A DNA stretch of 35,681 nucleotides from Lachnospiraceae bacterium (GTDB taxonomy: Bacteria > Bacillota > Clostridia > Lachnospirales > Lachnospiraceae): positions 1 through 35,681 of the forward strand of contig JAILAN010000161.1 of NCBI GenBank assembly GCA_024681595.1. The letters are read 5' to 3'. How positions within the stretch are numbered: position 1 is the stretch's first letter; each line of letters starts with the position of its first letter. This document shows positions 24,618-33,772 of this stretch, one piece after another. The translations under genes were made by a program, and so were the position numbers. The notes under the pieces were generated by a model. It had not been told where the DNA came from, made no database searches, and saw only the letters and a program-made list of their open reading frames with translations.

Positions 24618-26156
24618 ATGATAGTTAAGATCTTAATGCTGGTTATTTTTTTCTCGGTGATGATAGGAGTAGGCTTCTATTGTCATTCACATGCGACCGA
24701 TGTTGACGGCTTCGTTCTCGGCGGCAGATCAGTGGGCCCGTGGCTCAGTGCTTTTGCCTATGGTACGAGTTACTTCAGTGCCGTTATCTTTGTCGGATAT
24801 GCAGGACAGTTCGGCTGGAAATACGGTATAGCATCGACCTGGATAGGTCTGGGCAATGCTTTTTTGGGTTCCATGCTGGCATGGAGGGTTCTGGGACGTA
24901 GAACAAGAGTCATGACCCAGCACCTTGATTCGGCTACGATGCCTGAGTTCTTCGGCAGTAGATTCCAGTCAGAGCCTTTAAAGATAGCCGCTTCGTTTAT
25001 AGTGTTCATATTCATGATCCCTTATACGGCATCACTTTATAACGGACTTTCAAGACTCTTCGGTATGGCCTTTTCAATAGATTACACGGTATGTATCTTC
25101 GTGATGGCCATTCTGACAGGTATTTACGTTATAGCAGGCGGATATATGGCTACGGCCATCAATGATTTTATACAGGGAATAATAATGCTGTTCGGAATAG
25201 GAGCTGTCGTTGTGGCAGTGCTTCGTGTTAACGGAGGATTCTTATCATCCCTCGACGGACTTGCCAGGATCACAGATGAGACAGTTAGTTCAACACCCGG
25301 TATATTTGCATCATTCTTCGGACCTGATCCTGTTAACCTCGTGGGAGTTGTAATACTTACATCACTCGGTACATGGGGCCTTCCTCAGATGGTTCAGAAG
25401 TTCTATGCGATCAAATCCGAAAAGTCCATCACCAAGGGAACGATCATCTCTACGCTTTTTGCCATTGTGGTCGCAGGCGGATGCTATTTCCTCGGCGGAT
25501 TCGGCAGACTTTTTTCAAACGTTATAAATATCGAAGAGGGCGGATACGATTCGATCATTCCCGCCATGCTCTCGAGCCTGTCGCCTTTCCTTATCGGACT
25601 GGTAGTCATCCTCGTGCTCTCAGCTTCAATGTCGACCCTGTCTTCACTCGTTATGACCAGTGCCTCTACACTGACGATCGATGTTATCAAGGGCAGTATC
25701 GTCAAAAAGATGGATGATAAAAAGCAGGTTCTCGTCATCAGGATCCTCATCGTGGTATTTATCGCGATCTCGGTCGTACTTGCCATAGTCCAGTATAAGT
25801 CGAGCGTAACGTTCATAGCCCAGCTCATGGGCGTTTCATGGGGAGCAATGGCCGGTGCGTTCCTAGCTCCGTTCCTTTACGGTCTCTACTGGAAGAGAAC
25901 GTCCAAGTGGGGATGTATGGCAAGCTTCATTTTCGGTGCGGGCTTCATGATCTACAACATGCTCTTTAGAAGCACTCTTCCGAAGCTTTTACAGTCACCC
26001 ATCAATGCAGGTGCGTTTACGATGCTCGCAGGACTTGTGATAGTTCCGGTATTTTCTCTTATCACCAAAAAGCCGGATGATAAGTTCGTTGAAGAGACCT
26101 TCAGCTGCTATGACAAGAAGATTGAGGTTCATGTTACAAGTTCTCTTGAAGACTGA
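24618..26156 (+). CDS. Sodium:solute symporter (SSS family)
   Basis: A 512-residue membrane protein with about 12-13 membrane segments and the SSS/PutP pattern: DGFVLGGRSVGPWLSAFAYG near the start, and a middle TSLGTWGLPQMVQKFYAIKS, close to the conserved G-x-P-x-x-x-x-R/K-F signature. ASMSTLSSLVMTSAS corresponds to the sodium-site helix 8. It couples sodium entry to uptake of a solute. Next to an acyl-CoA synthetase, the solute is probably a monocarboxylate; proline and pantothenate carriers belong to the same family, so specificity is open. A strong terminator follows. Confidence 0.9.
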   Translation: MIVKILMLVIFFSVMIGVGFYCHSHATDVDGFVLGGRSVGPWLSAFAYGTSYFSAVIFVGYAGQFGWKYGIASTWIGLGNAFLGSMLAWRVLGRRTRVMTQHLDSATMPEFFGSRFQSEPLKIAASFIVFIFMIPYTASLYNGLSRLFGMAFSIDYTVCIFVMAILTGIYVIAGGYMATAINDFIQGIIMLFGIGAVVVAVLRVNGGFLSSLDGLARITDETVSSTPGIFASFFGPDPVNLVGVVILTSLGTWGLPQMVQKFYAIKSEKSITKGTIISTLFAIVVAGGCYFLGGFGRLFSNVINIEEGGYDSIIPAMLSSLSPFLIGLVVILVLSASMSTLSSLVMTSASTLTIDVIKGSIVKKMDDKKQVLVIRILIVVFIAISVVLAIVQYKSSVTFIAQLMGVSWGAMAGAFLAPFLYGLYWKRTSKWGCMASFIFGAGFMIYNMLFRSTLPKLLQSPINAGAFTMLAGLVIVPVFSLITKKPDDKFVEETFSCYDKKIEVHVTSSLED

Positions 26157-26173
26157 TATTTCGCTGTGTTTCA

Positions 26174-26204
26174 GGGAGTGCCGTCCGGGCACTCCCTTTT
26201 TTTT
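26174..26204 (+). terminator. Strong rho-independent terminator after the symporter
   Basis: A perfect 9-bp stem GGGAGTGCC/GGCACTCCC (26174-26182, 26188-26196), 5-nt loop, then eight T (26197-26204). Confidence 0.95.
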
Positions 26205-26262
26205 ACGTTGGCCGTTAATTCAAGCTTTTATTCTGCCCGAATATTATGTAAATAAAAAATGC

Positions 26263-26290
26263 TTGCATTTTCTGAAAAATGATATATAAT
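26263..26290 (+). promoter_or_regulatory. rho promoter
   Basis: TTGCAT (26263-26268), 16-nt spacer, TATAAT (26285-26290). It gives a ~155-nt leader before the rho start codon. Confidence 0.75.
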
Positions 26291-26307
26291 GCGATTAACA
26301 GTTAATC

Positions 26308-26449
26308 TGTTTCAGATCAACAGAAACTATCCATCCTATAGTCAGTGGATGGATCTCCCCATTTTTTAATTGGTACATTGAAAGAGAACAGGATCGACGT
26401 TCGATCATAGTGGTTTTATGTAAAAGTGATTGTCTGGAGGGACACTTTT
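26308..26449 (+). promoter_or_regulatory. Structured rho leader with terminator-like and RBS-loop hairpins
   Basis: Four stems are visible: CTGTT/AACAG (26308-26322); an 8-bp ATCCATCC/GGATGGAT (26329-26336, 26347-26354) followed 8 nt later by six T; GATCGA/TCGATC (26392-26406); and AAAAGTG/CACTTTT (26422-26428, 26443-26449), whose loop contains the GGAGGG ribosome binding site and which ends one base before the start codon. The layout suggests feedback control of rho by attenuation or translation; this is inferred. It fills most of the 294-nt gap between the symporter and rho; no small gene is seen there. Confidence 0.5.
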
Positions 26450-26450
26450 T

Positions 26451-27926
26451 ATGAGTATGAAAGAAAAGTATGAGTCACTGGCACTTGCTGACCTTAAGGC
26501 TATTGCCAAGGCCAGAGGACTGAAAGGAACATCATCCATGAAAAAGGATGAGGTGATTGAGCTGATGCTCAAGGAAGACGAGCTTGATCTGGCTAAGGGC
26601 AAGGATGTTGCTCCCAAGTCTATGGTTAAGCACGCTCCGGCTCCCCGCAAACCGAGGAACGAAGAAGGCAGCGTTTCAAAGGAAGCTGCAGAAAACACAT
26701 CCAAAGAGAACACCAAGGATGCACCTGCCCCCAGGGAGAACGATACGCAGTCGCCCAGGAATGAAGTCTACGATTCGACAAACTATCCGGCTGAGCTTGA
26801 TTCGGGAGTGGCAGCAAGGGGCATACTGGAGGTCATGCCTGACGGATACGGCTTTATCAGGTGTGAGAACTTCCTTCCCGGTGACAATGATGTGTATGTA
26901 TCACCTTCGCAGATCCGCAGATTCGGATTAAAGACAGGTGACTATCTGGTCGGAAATACGAGAGTAAGGACGCAGACAGAAAAGTTTGCAGCACTGCTCT
27001 TTGTCAAGACCATCAACGGGTACACGCCCGATGAATGTTCAAAAAGATATAACTTCGAGGATATGACACCCATATTCCCGAATGAGAGGATCAAACTCGA
27101 ACGTCCGGGCGGATCTGTAGCCATGAGGATTCTCGATCTCATTTCTCCCGTGGGCAAGGGCCAAAGAGGTATGATCGTATCTCCTCCCAAAGCCGGTAAG
27201 ACGACACTCCTTAAGGATGTGGCCAAATCTGTCAAGGTAAATAATCCCAACACACATCTTATCATCCTGCTCATAGACGAGCGGCCTGAGGAAGTTACGG
27301 ATATAAAGGAAGCCATCGAAGGCCCCAATGTCGAAGTCATCTATTCAACCTTTGATGAACTGCCTGAGCATCACAAGAGAGTTTCGGAGATGGTAATAGA
27401 GCGGGGACGCCGTCTGGTTGAGCATCAGATGGATGTCATGATCCTCATAGACAGTATTACGAGACTGACGAGAGCCTATAACCTCACTGTAGCCCCTTCG
27501 GGAAGGACATTATCCGGAGGACTCGATCCTGCGGCTCTTCATATGCCCAAGCGTTTCTTCGGCGCAGCACGTAACATGAGAGAGGGCGGATCGCTTACTA
27601 TCCTTGCTACGGCACTTGTTGAGACAGGCTCCAAGATGGATGATGTGGTATACGAGGAATTCAAGGGAACAGGTAACATGGAACTGATCCTTGACCGCAA
27701 ATTGCAGGAAAAGAGAGTGTTCCCCGCAATAGATATCTCTAAGTCGGGAACCCGAAGAGAGGATCTGCTGCTCGATCCGGATGAGCTGGAGGCCATCAAC
27801 ATCATCAGAAAGGCCCTTAACGGACTCAAGATGGAGGAAGCCGTTGATCATATCATAGATATGTTCTCCAAGACCAGAGATAACCGTGAGTTCGTCAATG
27901 TCGTTAAAAAGACGAAATGGCTGTAA
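26451..27926 (+). CDS. rho: Transcription termination factor Rho
   Basis: A 491-residue hexameric RNA helicase. Order: an N-terminal Rho_N/SAP-like helical domain (about 6-46); a ~60-residue polar, Lys/Glu/Pro-rich insertion (about 48-110); the cold-shock-type primary RNA-binding domain with DGYGFIR (129-135) and [13 protein letters not shown] (144-156); and the ATPase with Walker A PPKAGKTT (243-250), [10 protein letters not shown] (271-280), and Walker [11 protein letters not shown] (328-337). The start is ATG 26451 because GGAGGG lies 9 nt upstream; an in-frame TTG at 26430 lies inside the leader. rho followed by rpmE, DUF1385, prmC and prfA is a known Firmicutes arrangement. The insertion is not in the short Rho of E. 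coli, and such insertions vary widely in bacteria. Confidence 0.96.
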   Translation: MSMKEKYESLALADLKAIAKARGLKGTSSMKKDEVIELMLKEDELDLAKGKDVAPKSMVKHAPAPRKPRNEEGSVSKEAAENTSKENTKDAPAPRENDTQSPRNEVYDSTNYPAELDSGVAARGILEVMPDGYGFIRCENFLPGDNDVYVSPSQIRRFGLKTGDYLVGNTRVRTQTEKFAALLFVKTINGYTPDECSKRYNFEDMTPIFPNERIKLERPGGSVAMRILDLISPVGKGQRGMIVSPPKAGKTTLLKDVAKSVKVNNPNTHLIILLIDERPEEVTDIKEAIEGPNVEVIYSTFDELPEHHKRVSEMVIERGRRLVEHQMDVMILIDSITRLTRAYNLTVAPSGRTLSGGLDPAALHMPKRFFGAARNMREGGSLTILATALVETGSKMDDVVYEEFKGTGNMELILDRKLQEKRVFPAIDISKSGTRREDLLLDPDELEAINIIRKALNGLKMEEAVDHIIDMFSKTRDNREFVNVVKKTKWL

Positions 27927-27942
27927 ATGCGTGAAAAAGCAC

Positions 27943-27971
27943 TTGCATCGTACATGATGCTATGATACAAT
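27943..27971 (+). promoter_or_regulatory. rpmE promoter
   Basis: TTGCAT (27943-27948), 17-nt spacer, TACAAT (27966-27971). It starts 17 nt after the rho stop codon. Confidence 0.75.
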
Positions 27972-27974
27972 ACT

Positions 27975-28089
27975 AACGCTGTCGTTTAGGATGACAGCGT
28001 TGGTAAAGATTCAGATCAAAGCGTATCGCAAGATGCGAATCACTTAATCCTTAGGTCGATGACCGACTGTAATTCGCATATGAACGCTT
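27975..28089 (+). ncRNA. Candidate ribosomal protein L31 leader
   Basis: The ~130-nt leader folds by eye into a 9-bp hairpin AACGCTGTC/GACAGCGTT (27975-27983, 27993-28001) and a long-range stem made of AAGCGT/ACGCTT (28019-28024, 28084-28089) and ATGCGAAT/ATTCGCAT (28033-28040, 28072-28079), enclosing GGTC-GAT-GACC (28054-28064). It ends just before the GGAGG of rpmE. Autoregulatory L31 leaders are known in Firmicutes; whether this matches a published class needs a covariance search. Confidence 0.6.
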
Positions 28090-28105
28090 CGGAACGGAGG
28101 ACAAA

Positions 28106-28312
28106 ATGAGAGAAGGAATACATCCTGAATATTACGAGGCAACCGTGACCTGTAACTGCGGTAACACATTTACGACAGGTTCTACCAAAAAGGAGATCCA
28201 CGTCGAAGTATGTTCCAAGTGTCACTCATTCTACACAGGCCAGCAGAAGGCTGCTAGAGCTGACGGACGTATTGATAAGTTCAATAAGAAGTACGGCGTA
28301 GAGAGCAAGTAA
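28106..28312 (+). CDS. rpmE: 50S ribosomal protein L31, zinc-binding form
   Basis: A 68-residue L31 with all four zinc cysteines: Cys16 and Cys18 in TCNCGN, Cys36 and Cys39 in VCSKCH. This is the C+ type, made when zinc is plentiful. It keeps the HPFYTG-like segment as HSFYTGQQK and a basic C-terminus. A GGAGG ribosome binding site precedes the ATG by 6 nt. It has its own promoter and structured leader. Confidence 0.97.
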   Translation: MREGIHPEYYEATVTCNCGNTFTTGSTKKEIHVEVCSKCHSFYTGQQKAARADGRIDKFNKKYGVESK

Positions 28313-28321
28313 AGAAACCGG

Positions 28322-28349
28322 AGGCTGAGACGTGAGTCTTGGCCTTTTT
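28322..28349 (+). terminator. Terminator after rpmE (possibly partial)
   Basis: A 10-bp stem AGGCTGAGAC/GTCTTGGCCT (28322-28331, 28336-28345) with a GTGA loop and two G-T pairs, then TTTTT. It separates the abundant L31 message from the DUF1385 gene 50 nt downstream; some read-through is likely because no other promoter is obvious. Confidence 0.75.
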
Positions 28350-28398
28350 GCATTATGGGAGACAAACCTGTAATGCAGGGTAATTTTGAGGATAATAA

Positions 28399-29382
28399 AT
28401 GGCGAGAAAAAAGAAGAAAATGCATTTTTCCGGAATAGGCGGACAGGCTGTTCTGGAAGGTGTGATGATGAAGAATAAGGACGATTACGCTGTAGCTGTC
28501 AGAAAACCTGACGGTGAGATCGATGTGGATATCGAGGTATTTCATCCTTTCCTTAAAAACACCTCTGTCAGAAAGATCCCTTTTGTAAGAGGGATATTTA
28601 ACTTCATAGATTCACTGGTGCTCGGGATGAAATCAATAAACCATTCCGCCAAATTCTATGAGGATGAGGAAAACGACAAGCCTACCGGGCTTGACAGGGC
28701 GCTTGATAGGATATCGGGAGGCAAGTCAGAGAGTATACTGTCGTTTATCACGACCCTGATCTCACTGGCGATAGCCATCGCTCTTTTTATGGTTCTGCCT
28801 TATTTCATCTCACAGAAGCTGGTGACATATGTAAGGAACGATTCACTGCTGGCCATCATCGAAGGCGTGGTGAGGATAGTCATATTCCTTATCTATGTAT
28901 CGGCGATATCCCTTATGAAGGATGTAAGGAGACTTTACAGATATCACGGTGCCGAACATAAATGCATCAACTGTCTGGAGAGGGGACGAACCCTGACTGT
29001 CAGTAATGTCATGCATTCATCGCGCTTTCACAAAAGATGCGGAACGAGCTTTATTTTCATAGTACTGCTTATAAGCGTGGTGCTGTTCTTCTTTATCCGG
29101 GTTGATAATCCGGCCCAGAGGCTGCTCCTTCGGCTCGCGCTGGTTCCGGTCATAGCAGGCATATCATATGAACTGATCCGTCTGGCCGGCAGATATGACA
29201 ATTTTCTCATATCGATCATTTCGGCTCCCGGATTGTGGACACAGCGTATCACGACCAAAGAGCCCGACGAAGAGATGGTCGAGGTGGCCATACGCTCTGT
29301 CGAGGCGGTATTCGACTGGAAGCAGTTCCTCATCGATGAATTCGATTTCTCGCCCGAGGATTTTGAATCCGGCGAGGAGTGA
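28399..29382 (+). CDS. DUF1385 membrane protein
   Basis: A 327-residue protein of the conserved DUF1385 family. The N-terminal GIGGQAVLEGVMMKN and the central RYHGAEHKCINCLE and SSRFHKRCGTSF motifs, with His and Cys residues that could bind a metal, are its hallmarks. About four membrane segments lie at roughly 115-135, 148-168, 215-235 and 240-260. Its function is unknown to me; it is regularly found just before prmC and prfA in Firmicutes, as here. GAGG lies upstream of the ATG. Confidence 0.88.
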   Translation: MARKKKKMHFSGIGGQAVLEGVMMKNKDDYAVAVRKPDGEIDVDIEVFHPFLKNTSVRKIPFVRGIFNFIDSLVLGMKSINHSAKFYEDEENDKPTGLDRALDRISGGKSESILSFITTLISLAIAIALFMVLPYFISQKLVTYVRNDSLLAIIEGVVRIVIFLIYVSAISLMKDVRRLYRYHGAEHKCINCLERGRTLTVSNVMHSSRFHKRCGTSFIFIVLLISVVLFFFIRVDNPAQRLLLRLALVPVIAGISYELIRLAGRYDNFLISIISAPGLWTQRITTKEPDEEMVEVAIRSVEAVFDWKQFLIDEFDFSPEDFESGEE

Positions 29383-29455
29383 ACAGAGCGAAAGCGAGTC
29401 CCGGGCTAAATGTATATGCCCATGACCCGGAAATACACATGCAGGAAAATCGAAA

Positions 29456-30325
29456 GTGACTCTGGAAGAAGCATACACAAAAGGAAAACGAATACTCAAA
29501 GAGCATGAAATCGATGATGCGCCGCAGGATGCGCTTTGGATGCTCCTTGAGGTATGCGGGATCGACAGAGCATATTATCTGGCACATGGTAACGATGAAG
29601 TTGACATAACATGTCAAGATGGTCGCGAAAATCGTTACTTTGCAATGATAGGAAGGCGAGCTGAACATATTCCGTTACAGCATATACTGGGATATACGGA
29701 GTTCATGGGCCTCAGATTTGAAGTAAATGAGGATGTTCTCATTCCCAGGCAGGATACCGAGACTCTGGTCGAGGAGGCACTGCAGCATGTACATGACGGG
29801 ATGAGGATACTTGATATATGCACGGGCTCCGGCTGCATACTCCTAAGTCTTTTGAATTATTCGAATGACTGTACCGGGATCGGATCGGACATTTCCGATA
29901 AAGCGCTTGAAACGGCATCGCAAAATGCCGCAGGCATACTATCCTCGAGGGAGGATGTATCCGTTGAATTCATTCGCTCGGATATATTTGATAATATTGA
30001 AGGCAGATTCGATATCATAGTTTCAAATCCCCCTTACATAAGGAGCGATGTTATAAAGACTCTCGCGCCTGAGGTTAAGGATCATGACCCGATGATCGCA
30101 CTGGACGGCGGATCGGACGGTCTTATGTTTTACCGGAGGATCGTAGCGGGGCTTGATGAACACCTTGTTCCCGGGGGATGTGTATTTTTTGAGACAGGTT
30201 ATGACCAGGGCGATGCGGTTTGCGCCCTGCTCAAAGATAAAGGATATTTGGATGTAAGGGTCATTAAGGATTATTCCGGCAATGACCGTGTTGTTACAGG
30301 AGTCAGATCATGTTTGATAAATTAG
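29456..30325 (+). CDS. prmC: Release factor glutamine methyltransferase PrmC
   Basis: A 289-residue SAM-dependent methyltransferase that methylates the glutamine of the GGQ motif in peptide release factors. SAM motif I is [10 protein letters not shown] (118-127) and the catalytic NPPY is at 191-194; [14 protein letters not shown] and VLIPRQDTE are family signatures. The start is GTG 29456, with AGGA about 8 nt upstream; no in-frame ATG is better placed. The 73-nt gap after the DUF1385 gene holds two overlapping small GC stems and nothing else. It overlaps prfA, which encodes its substrate, by 16 nt. Confidence 0.95.
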   Translation: MTLEEAYTKGKRILKEHEIDDAPQDALWMLLEVCGIDRAYYLAHGNDEVDITCQDGRENRYFAMIGRRAEHIPLQHILGYTEFMGLRFEVNEDVLIPRQDTETLVEEALQHVHDGMRILDICTGSGCILLSLLNYSNDCTGIGSDISDKALETASQNAAGILSSREDVSVEFIRSDIFDNIEGRFDIIVSNPPYIRSDVIKTLAPEVKDHDPMIALDGGSDGLMFYRRIVAGLDEHLVPGGCVFFETGYDQGDAVCALLKDKGYLDVRVIKDYSGNDRVVTGVRSCLIN

Positions 30326-31383
30326 AAGACCTCCTCATACGCTATGAAGAGATAATGGGAGAACTGTCCTCACAGGGAGTGTCCGATAATCCGGAGAGAT
30401 TCCGGAAACTCATGAAGGAACAGTCGGACCTCACTCCTTTGGTGGATGCATACAAAGAATACAAAAAATGTCGTCAGGATGAAGAGGACTCTCTGGCAAT
30501 GCTCGACGGCGAGCAGGATCCCGAGATGAAGGAGATGCTTAAAGAGGAGCTGTCCAATGCCAAAAAGAGGATCGAAGAACTGGAGCAGAAGCTGAAGATC
30601 CTGCTGCTTCCAAAGGACCCTAACGATGATAAGAACGTCATAGTAGAGATTAGAGCCGGCGCAGGCGGCGATGAAGCCGCACTTTTTGCCGCAGAGATAT
30701 ACCGCATGTATGTGCACTACGCAGAGAGCCGCCATTGGAAGGTGGAACTGTTGGAATCCGATGAGATCGGTATTGGCGGAATGAAATCCTCTACCTTCAT
30801 GATAACGGGACAGGGTGCTTATTCCGTTATGAAATACGAATCCGGAGTTCACAGGGTACAGAGAGTTCCGGAGACCGAATCGGGCGGCAGAATACATACG
30901 TCTACCATATCCGTAGCGGTAATGCCCGAAGCTGAGGATGTGGATATCAGCATTGACGAAAAGGATATCAGGATAGATGTCATGAGAGCATCCGGCAACG
31001 GCGGACAGTGCGTCAACACTACCGACTCCGCTGTCAGATTAACTCACTATCCCACCGGAATAGTCATCTACTCACAGACCGAAAAGAGCCAGATCCAGAA
31101 TAAAGCCAAGGCTTTTGCCCTGCTCAGAGCCAAGCTCTACGATATGGCACTTCAGGAGGCACACGATGCCGAGGCTGAGATGAGAAAATCCCAGATCGGA
31201 ACAGGCGACCGTTCGGAAAAGATAAGGACCTACAATTTCCCTCAGGGAAGGGTCACCGATCACAGGATAAATCTGACGCTATACAAGCTCGATAAGGTTA
31301 TGAACGGTGATATACAGGAGATCATCGACGCGTGTATCACGGCCGATCAGGCGGCGAAACTGGCCAAGATGAATGAATCCTGA
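30310..31383 (+). CDS. prfA: Peptide chain release factor 1 (RF1)
   Basis: A 357-residue RF1, which reads UAA and UAG and releases the finished protein. The GGQ motif is at 231-233 in [15 protein letters not shown], and the stop-codon recognition tripeptide P-x-T is PET (187-189) in [15 protein letters not shown], the position that separates RF1 from RF2 (SPF). [12 protein letters not shown] (114-125) opens the catalytic half. It is translationally coupled to prmC by the 16-nt overlap. A strong terminator follows. Confidence 0.97.
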   Translation: MFDKLEDLLIRYEEIMGELSSQGVSDNPERFRKLMKEQSDLTPLVDAYKEYKKCRQDEEDSLAMLDGEQDPEMKEMLKEELSNAKKRIEELEQKLKILLLPKDPNDDKNVIVEIRAGAGGDEAALFAAEIYRMYVHYAESRHWKVELLESDEIGIGGMKSSTFMITGQGAYSVMKYESGVHRVQRVPETESGGRIHTSTISVAVMPEAEDVDISIDEKDIRIDVMRASGNGGQCVNTTDSAVRLTHYPTGIVIYSQTEKSQIQNKAKAFALLRAKLYDMALQEAHDAEAEMRKSQIGTGDRSEKIRTYNFPQGRVTDHRINLTLYKLDKVMNGDIQEIIDACITADQAAKLAKMNES

Positions 31384-31456
31384 TAAAGACCGCGATCACA
31401 GTAACAGACCGCACTGAGGTTTTTAGTTTACATAACAACATTTTCCTTTTTGCGCC

Positions 31457-31493
31457 AAAGAGTCATTTTGTGTGAATGACTCTTTATTTTTTT
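31457..31493 (+). terminator. Rho-independent terminator after prfA
   Basis: A perfect 11-bp stem AAAGAGTCATT/AATGACTCTTT (31457-31467, 31475-31485), 7-nt loop, then A and seven T (31487-31493). Confidence 0.93.
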
Positions 31494-31505
31494 ACGATTT
31501 TCATA

Positions 31506-31541
31506 TATAATCCATTATGTATGATTATGTGAACAAAGGAG
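31506..31541 (+). promoter_or_regulatory. -10 element and distant ribosome binding site of the FapA-like gene
   Basis: TATAAT at 31506-31511 sits just after the terminator T-run; no good -35 is seen. AAGGAG (31536-31541) is 12 nt before the TTG start at 31554, longer than usual. An ATG at 31543 is out of frame and only 1 nt from the AAGGAG, so TTG 31554 is the only usable in-frame start after a stop at 31530. Confidence 0.5.
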
Positions 31542-31553
31542 CATGCAGATCAC

Positions 31554-33752
31554 TTGGGTGCCATTTCCGACAAGCAAAGAGATATCTACCTCCAGGAAGG
31601 TTTTACAAGTGCACAGATAGACGAGATCGAAGCCGGCGTAGCAGACGGCGTTAATACTGTTGTCTATGCAAAGAAGGAACTGATGCCTCAGCAGATGTAT
31701 CAGTTAAGGCTCGGGCTTGTGCACGGTGTTGACATCCACAAGTATGCCGACCCCGAATATGACTGGTTCCAGCTTGAAGAGATAAGGCTCGGACTTGAAG
31801 AGGGACTCGATGTTTCAAAGTACGATTCGGTTGAGCTTCCTTCGACCAAGATGCACCAGATGCGAAGAGGTCTCCAGAATGACATGGATCTTACGGATTT
31901 CCTTAAGTACCGTGCCGATATCATGCGTGAGATCAGAAAGGGTCTCGTTTCACATGTCGACCTTCTTTCATACGTTGAAGAAGGATATCATGCCGATCAG
32001 CTCGAGGTCATGAGAGAGGCCGCTGAAGAAGGCCTTGATATCTTTTCATATGTCGATATTGACCTGCAGGCTGTCGCTATCGAAGAGATAGTCGAAGGTT
32101 TAAGACTCAATCTCGATGTCGAGATATATGCTAAGACCTGCTATACATGGATGCAGATGGAAGAACTCCGTCTGGGTCTGATGAGCGGTGTCGACACATC
32201 ATATTATTCTTCACCCCTATACAACAGAAGACAGATGAAGGAGATCCGCCTCGGACTTGAGGACGGACTTGAAGTCACGGAATACAATTCCCTGATGTAT
32301 CCTTCTCCCGAAATGCGCCGCATCAGGAAATCGCTCCTTGATGACAAGGCACTCGGCAAGGGCCGCCTTAAGGACGAAGGCGAAAGTGAACCCAATAAAC
32401 TGGGTATATCCGTTGATATTTCCTCTGATGACATGACGGCATATATAGTCGTTTCAGCCGCATCATACGGACAGATCACCAAAAAAGACATCATGCGTGA
32501 ACTCCGCTTTGCTAATGTCACCAAGAACATCGATATGAGACTTGTCGATGATTTCCTTGCCGGAAGGCACTTGGGGGAAAGGATGCCAATCGCGATCGGA
32601 CAGGTTCCGGTCGACGGACAGGACGGATATTACGAGTATTTCTTTAACACGACCATTGACCGTACACCGAAACTGCTTCCTGACGGTTCGGTTGATTTCC
32701 AGAATACGGACTGGTACGAGCATGTTAAGCGCGGCCAGAAACTTGCATATTATCATGCAGCAGGCAAGGGCGAACCCGGAAGTTCGGTTACCGGAACGCC
32801 GATACCGCCCAAACGCGGTAAGGAACTTCCTCCGCTTCGTGTAAAGGGAGTTTTGGTTTCAGAGGATAAAAGGACCTATACCGCAGACTGCGACGGAAGG
32901 GTTGAACTTCAGGGCAATATGCTCGAGGTTTCAAAGATCCTGCAGCTTAAGGATGTTAACAAGGCCACTGGTAATGTCAGCTTTGACGGCAACGTTCTGA
33001 TATCAGGAACCGTAAGTAACGGAGTCATGATAAATGCAGGCGGAGACGTAATAATAGACGGCTTCGTTGAAATGTGCTACATCAGGGCAAAGGGCGATGT
33101 CATCTTAAGAAAGGGAGTTAACGGCGGAGGCAAGGGCGCGATAAACGCAGGCGGTTCGATCGAAGGCCAGTTCTTCGAGTCTGTAAGAGTCACGGCCGAA
33201 AAGAGCATCACAGTCAACTACTGCCTCAATTCCGACATTTATGCGGGAGATTCGATAACGGTCTTCGGTAAAAAGGGACTTATCCTCGGCGGGACGGTAT
33301 TTGCCGCCCGTGACATAAAGGTCGGAAATGTCGGTAACGAAATGGATGTGCGCTCTATCATAAAGCTCGGAGTTTCCGACAAGGTAAAGGATGAGCAGCG
33401 AAGAGTCGACAGTCAGCTTTTCGATATCGAGAACAAGCTTAAGGTTCTTGAAAAAGGCCAGAGGGATTTCCAAGCGAAGTTCCCCGCAGAGATCCGTAAT
33501 GCGATGGAGATGTATATAAAGATCGAAAACGCGCTTTATACGATCAATCTTGAAAAGCAGGAACTGCTTGCAAGAAAGAATGAGATAATGCGCCAGATCG
33601 CCAACACTGCAGATGCAATGATGACCGTAACGGGCAATCTTTACGGCAACATCCTGATAGAGATAGATTCAAAGAGGATAGTATCAACGAGGGCGACCAA
33701 CGTCACCGTCAAGAGAGTCGATAACAGAGTAGGTATATTCCAGAATACATAA
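31554..33752 (+). CDS. FapA/DUF342 family protein with N-terminal 26-residue repeats
   Basis: A 732-residue protein. Residues 17-264 are about nine and a half copies of a 26-residue helical repeat with consensus Q-M-x-E-I-R-L-G-L-x-x-G-L-D-V-x-x-Y. From about 283 on it is a FapA (flagellar assembly protein A, DUF342) protein: an N-terminal domain with WYEHVKRGQKLAYYH, a PPKRGKELP turn, and a long right-handed beta-helix rich in GGDVIIDG and AGGSIEG repeats, then a coiled coil (about 615-690). FapA proteins are cytoplasmic and affect surface or flagellar function; the mechanism is poorly known. The TTG start is the only one possible. It is followed 20 nt later by a response regulator gene, probably co-transcribed. 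Confidence 0.85.
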   Translation: MGAISDKQRDIYLQEGFTSAQIDEIEAGVADGVNTVVYAKKELMPQQMYQLRLGLVHGVDIHKYADPEYDWFQLEEIRLGLEEGLDVSKYDSVELPSTKMHQMRRGLQNDMDLTDFLKYRADIMREIRKGLVSHVDLLSYVEEGYHADQLEVMREAAEEGLDIFSYVDIDLQAVAIEEIVEGLRLNLDVEIYAKTCYTWMQMEELRLGLMSGVDTSYYSSPLYNRRQMKEIRLGLEDGLEVTEYNSLMYPSPEMRRIRKSLLDDKALGKGRLKDEGESEPNKLGISVDISSDDMTAYIVVSAASYGQITKKDIMRELRFANVTKNIDMRLVDDFLAGRHLGERMPIAIGQVPVDGQDGYYEYFFNTTIDRTPKLLPDGSVDFQNTDWYEHVKRGQKLAYYHAAGKGEPGSSVTGTPIPPKRGKELPPLRVKGVLVSEDKRTYTADCDGRVELQGNMLEVSKILQLKDVNKATGNVSFDGNVLISGTVSNGVMINAGGDVIIDGFVEMCYIRAKGDVILRKGVNGGGKGAINAGGSIEGQFFESVRVTAEKSITVNYCLNSDIYAGDSITVFGKKGLILGGTVFAARDIKVGNVGNEMDVRSIIKLGVSDKVKDEQRRVDSQLFDIENKLKVLEKGQRDFQAKFPAEIRNAMEMYIKIENALYTINLEKQELLARKNEIMRQIANTADAMMTVTGNLYGNILIEIDSKRIVSTRATNVTVKRVDNRVGIFQNT
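31602..32345 (+). repeat. Tandem 78-bp (26-codon) repeats in the FapA-like gene
   Basis: About 9.5 units encode the 26-residue protein repeat. Unit boundaries fall near residues 17, 44, 71, 97, 121, 147, 173, 199, 225 and 251. Protein similarity is clear; DNA identity is low, so the array is old and not prone to slippage. Confidence 0.85.
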
Positions 33753-33772
33753 AGCCAAAGAGGACAGGTTGT

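Noticed and set aside
29401-29430. Terminator between the DUF1385 gene and prmC
   Set aside because: Two short, mutually exclusive GC stems with no following T-run; not enough for a terminator.
31543-31620. Possible 25-codon upstream frame starting at ATG 31543
   Set aside because: Its ATG is only 1 nt from the AAGGAG, too close for initiation, and its product has no features; it overlaps the FapA-like gene in another frame.
31602-32345. Regular ~78-bp periodicity, considered as CRISPR or a DNA repeat array
   Set aside because: The period equals 26 codons, the frame is open throughout and DNA identity between units is low; it is a protein repeat.
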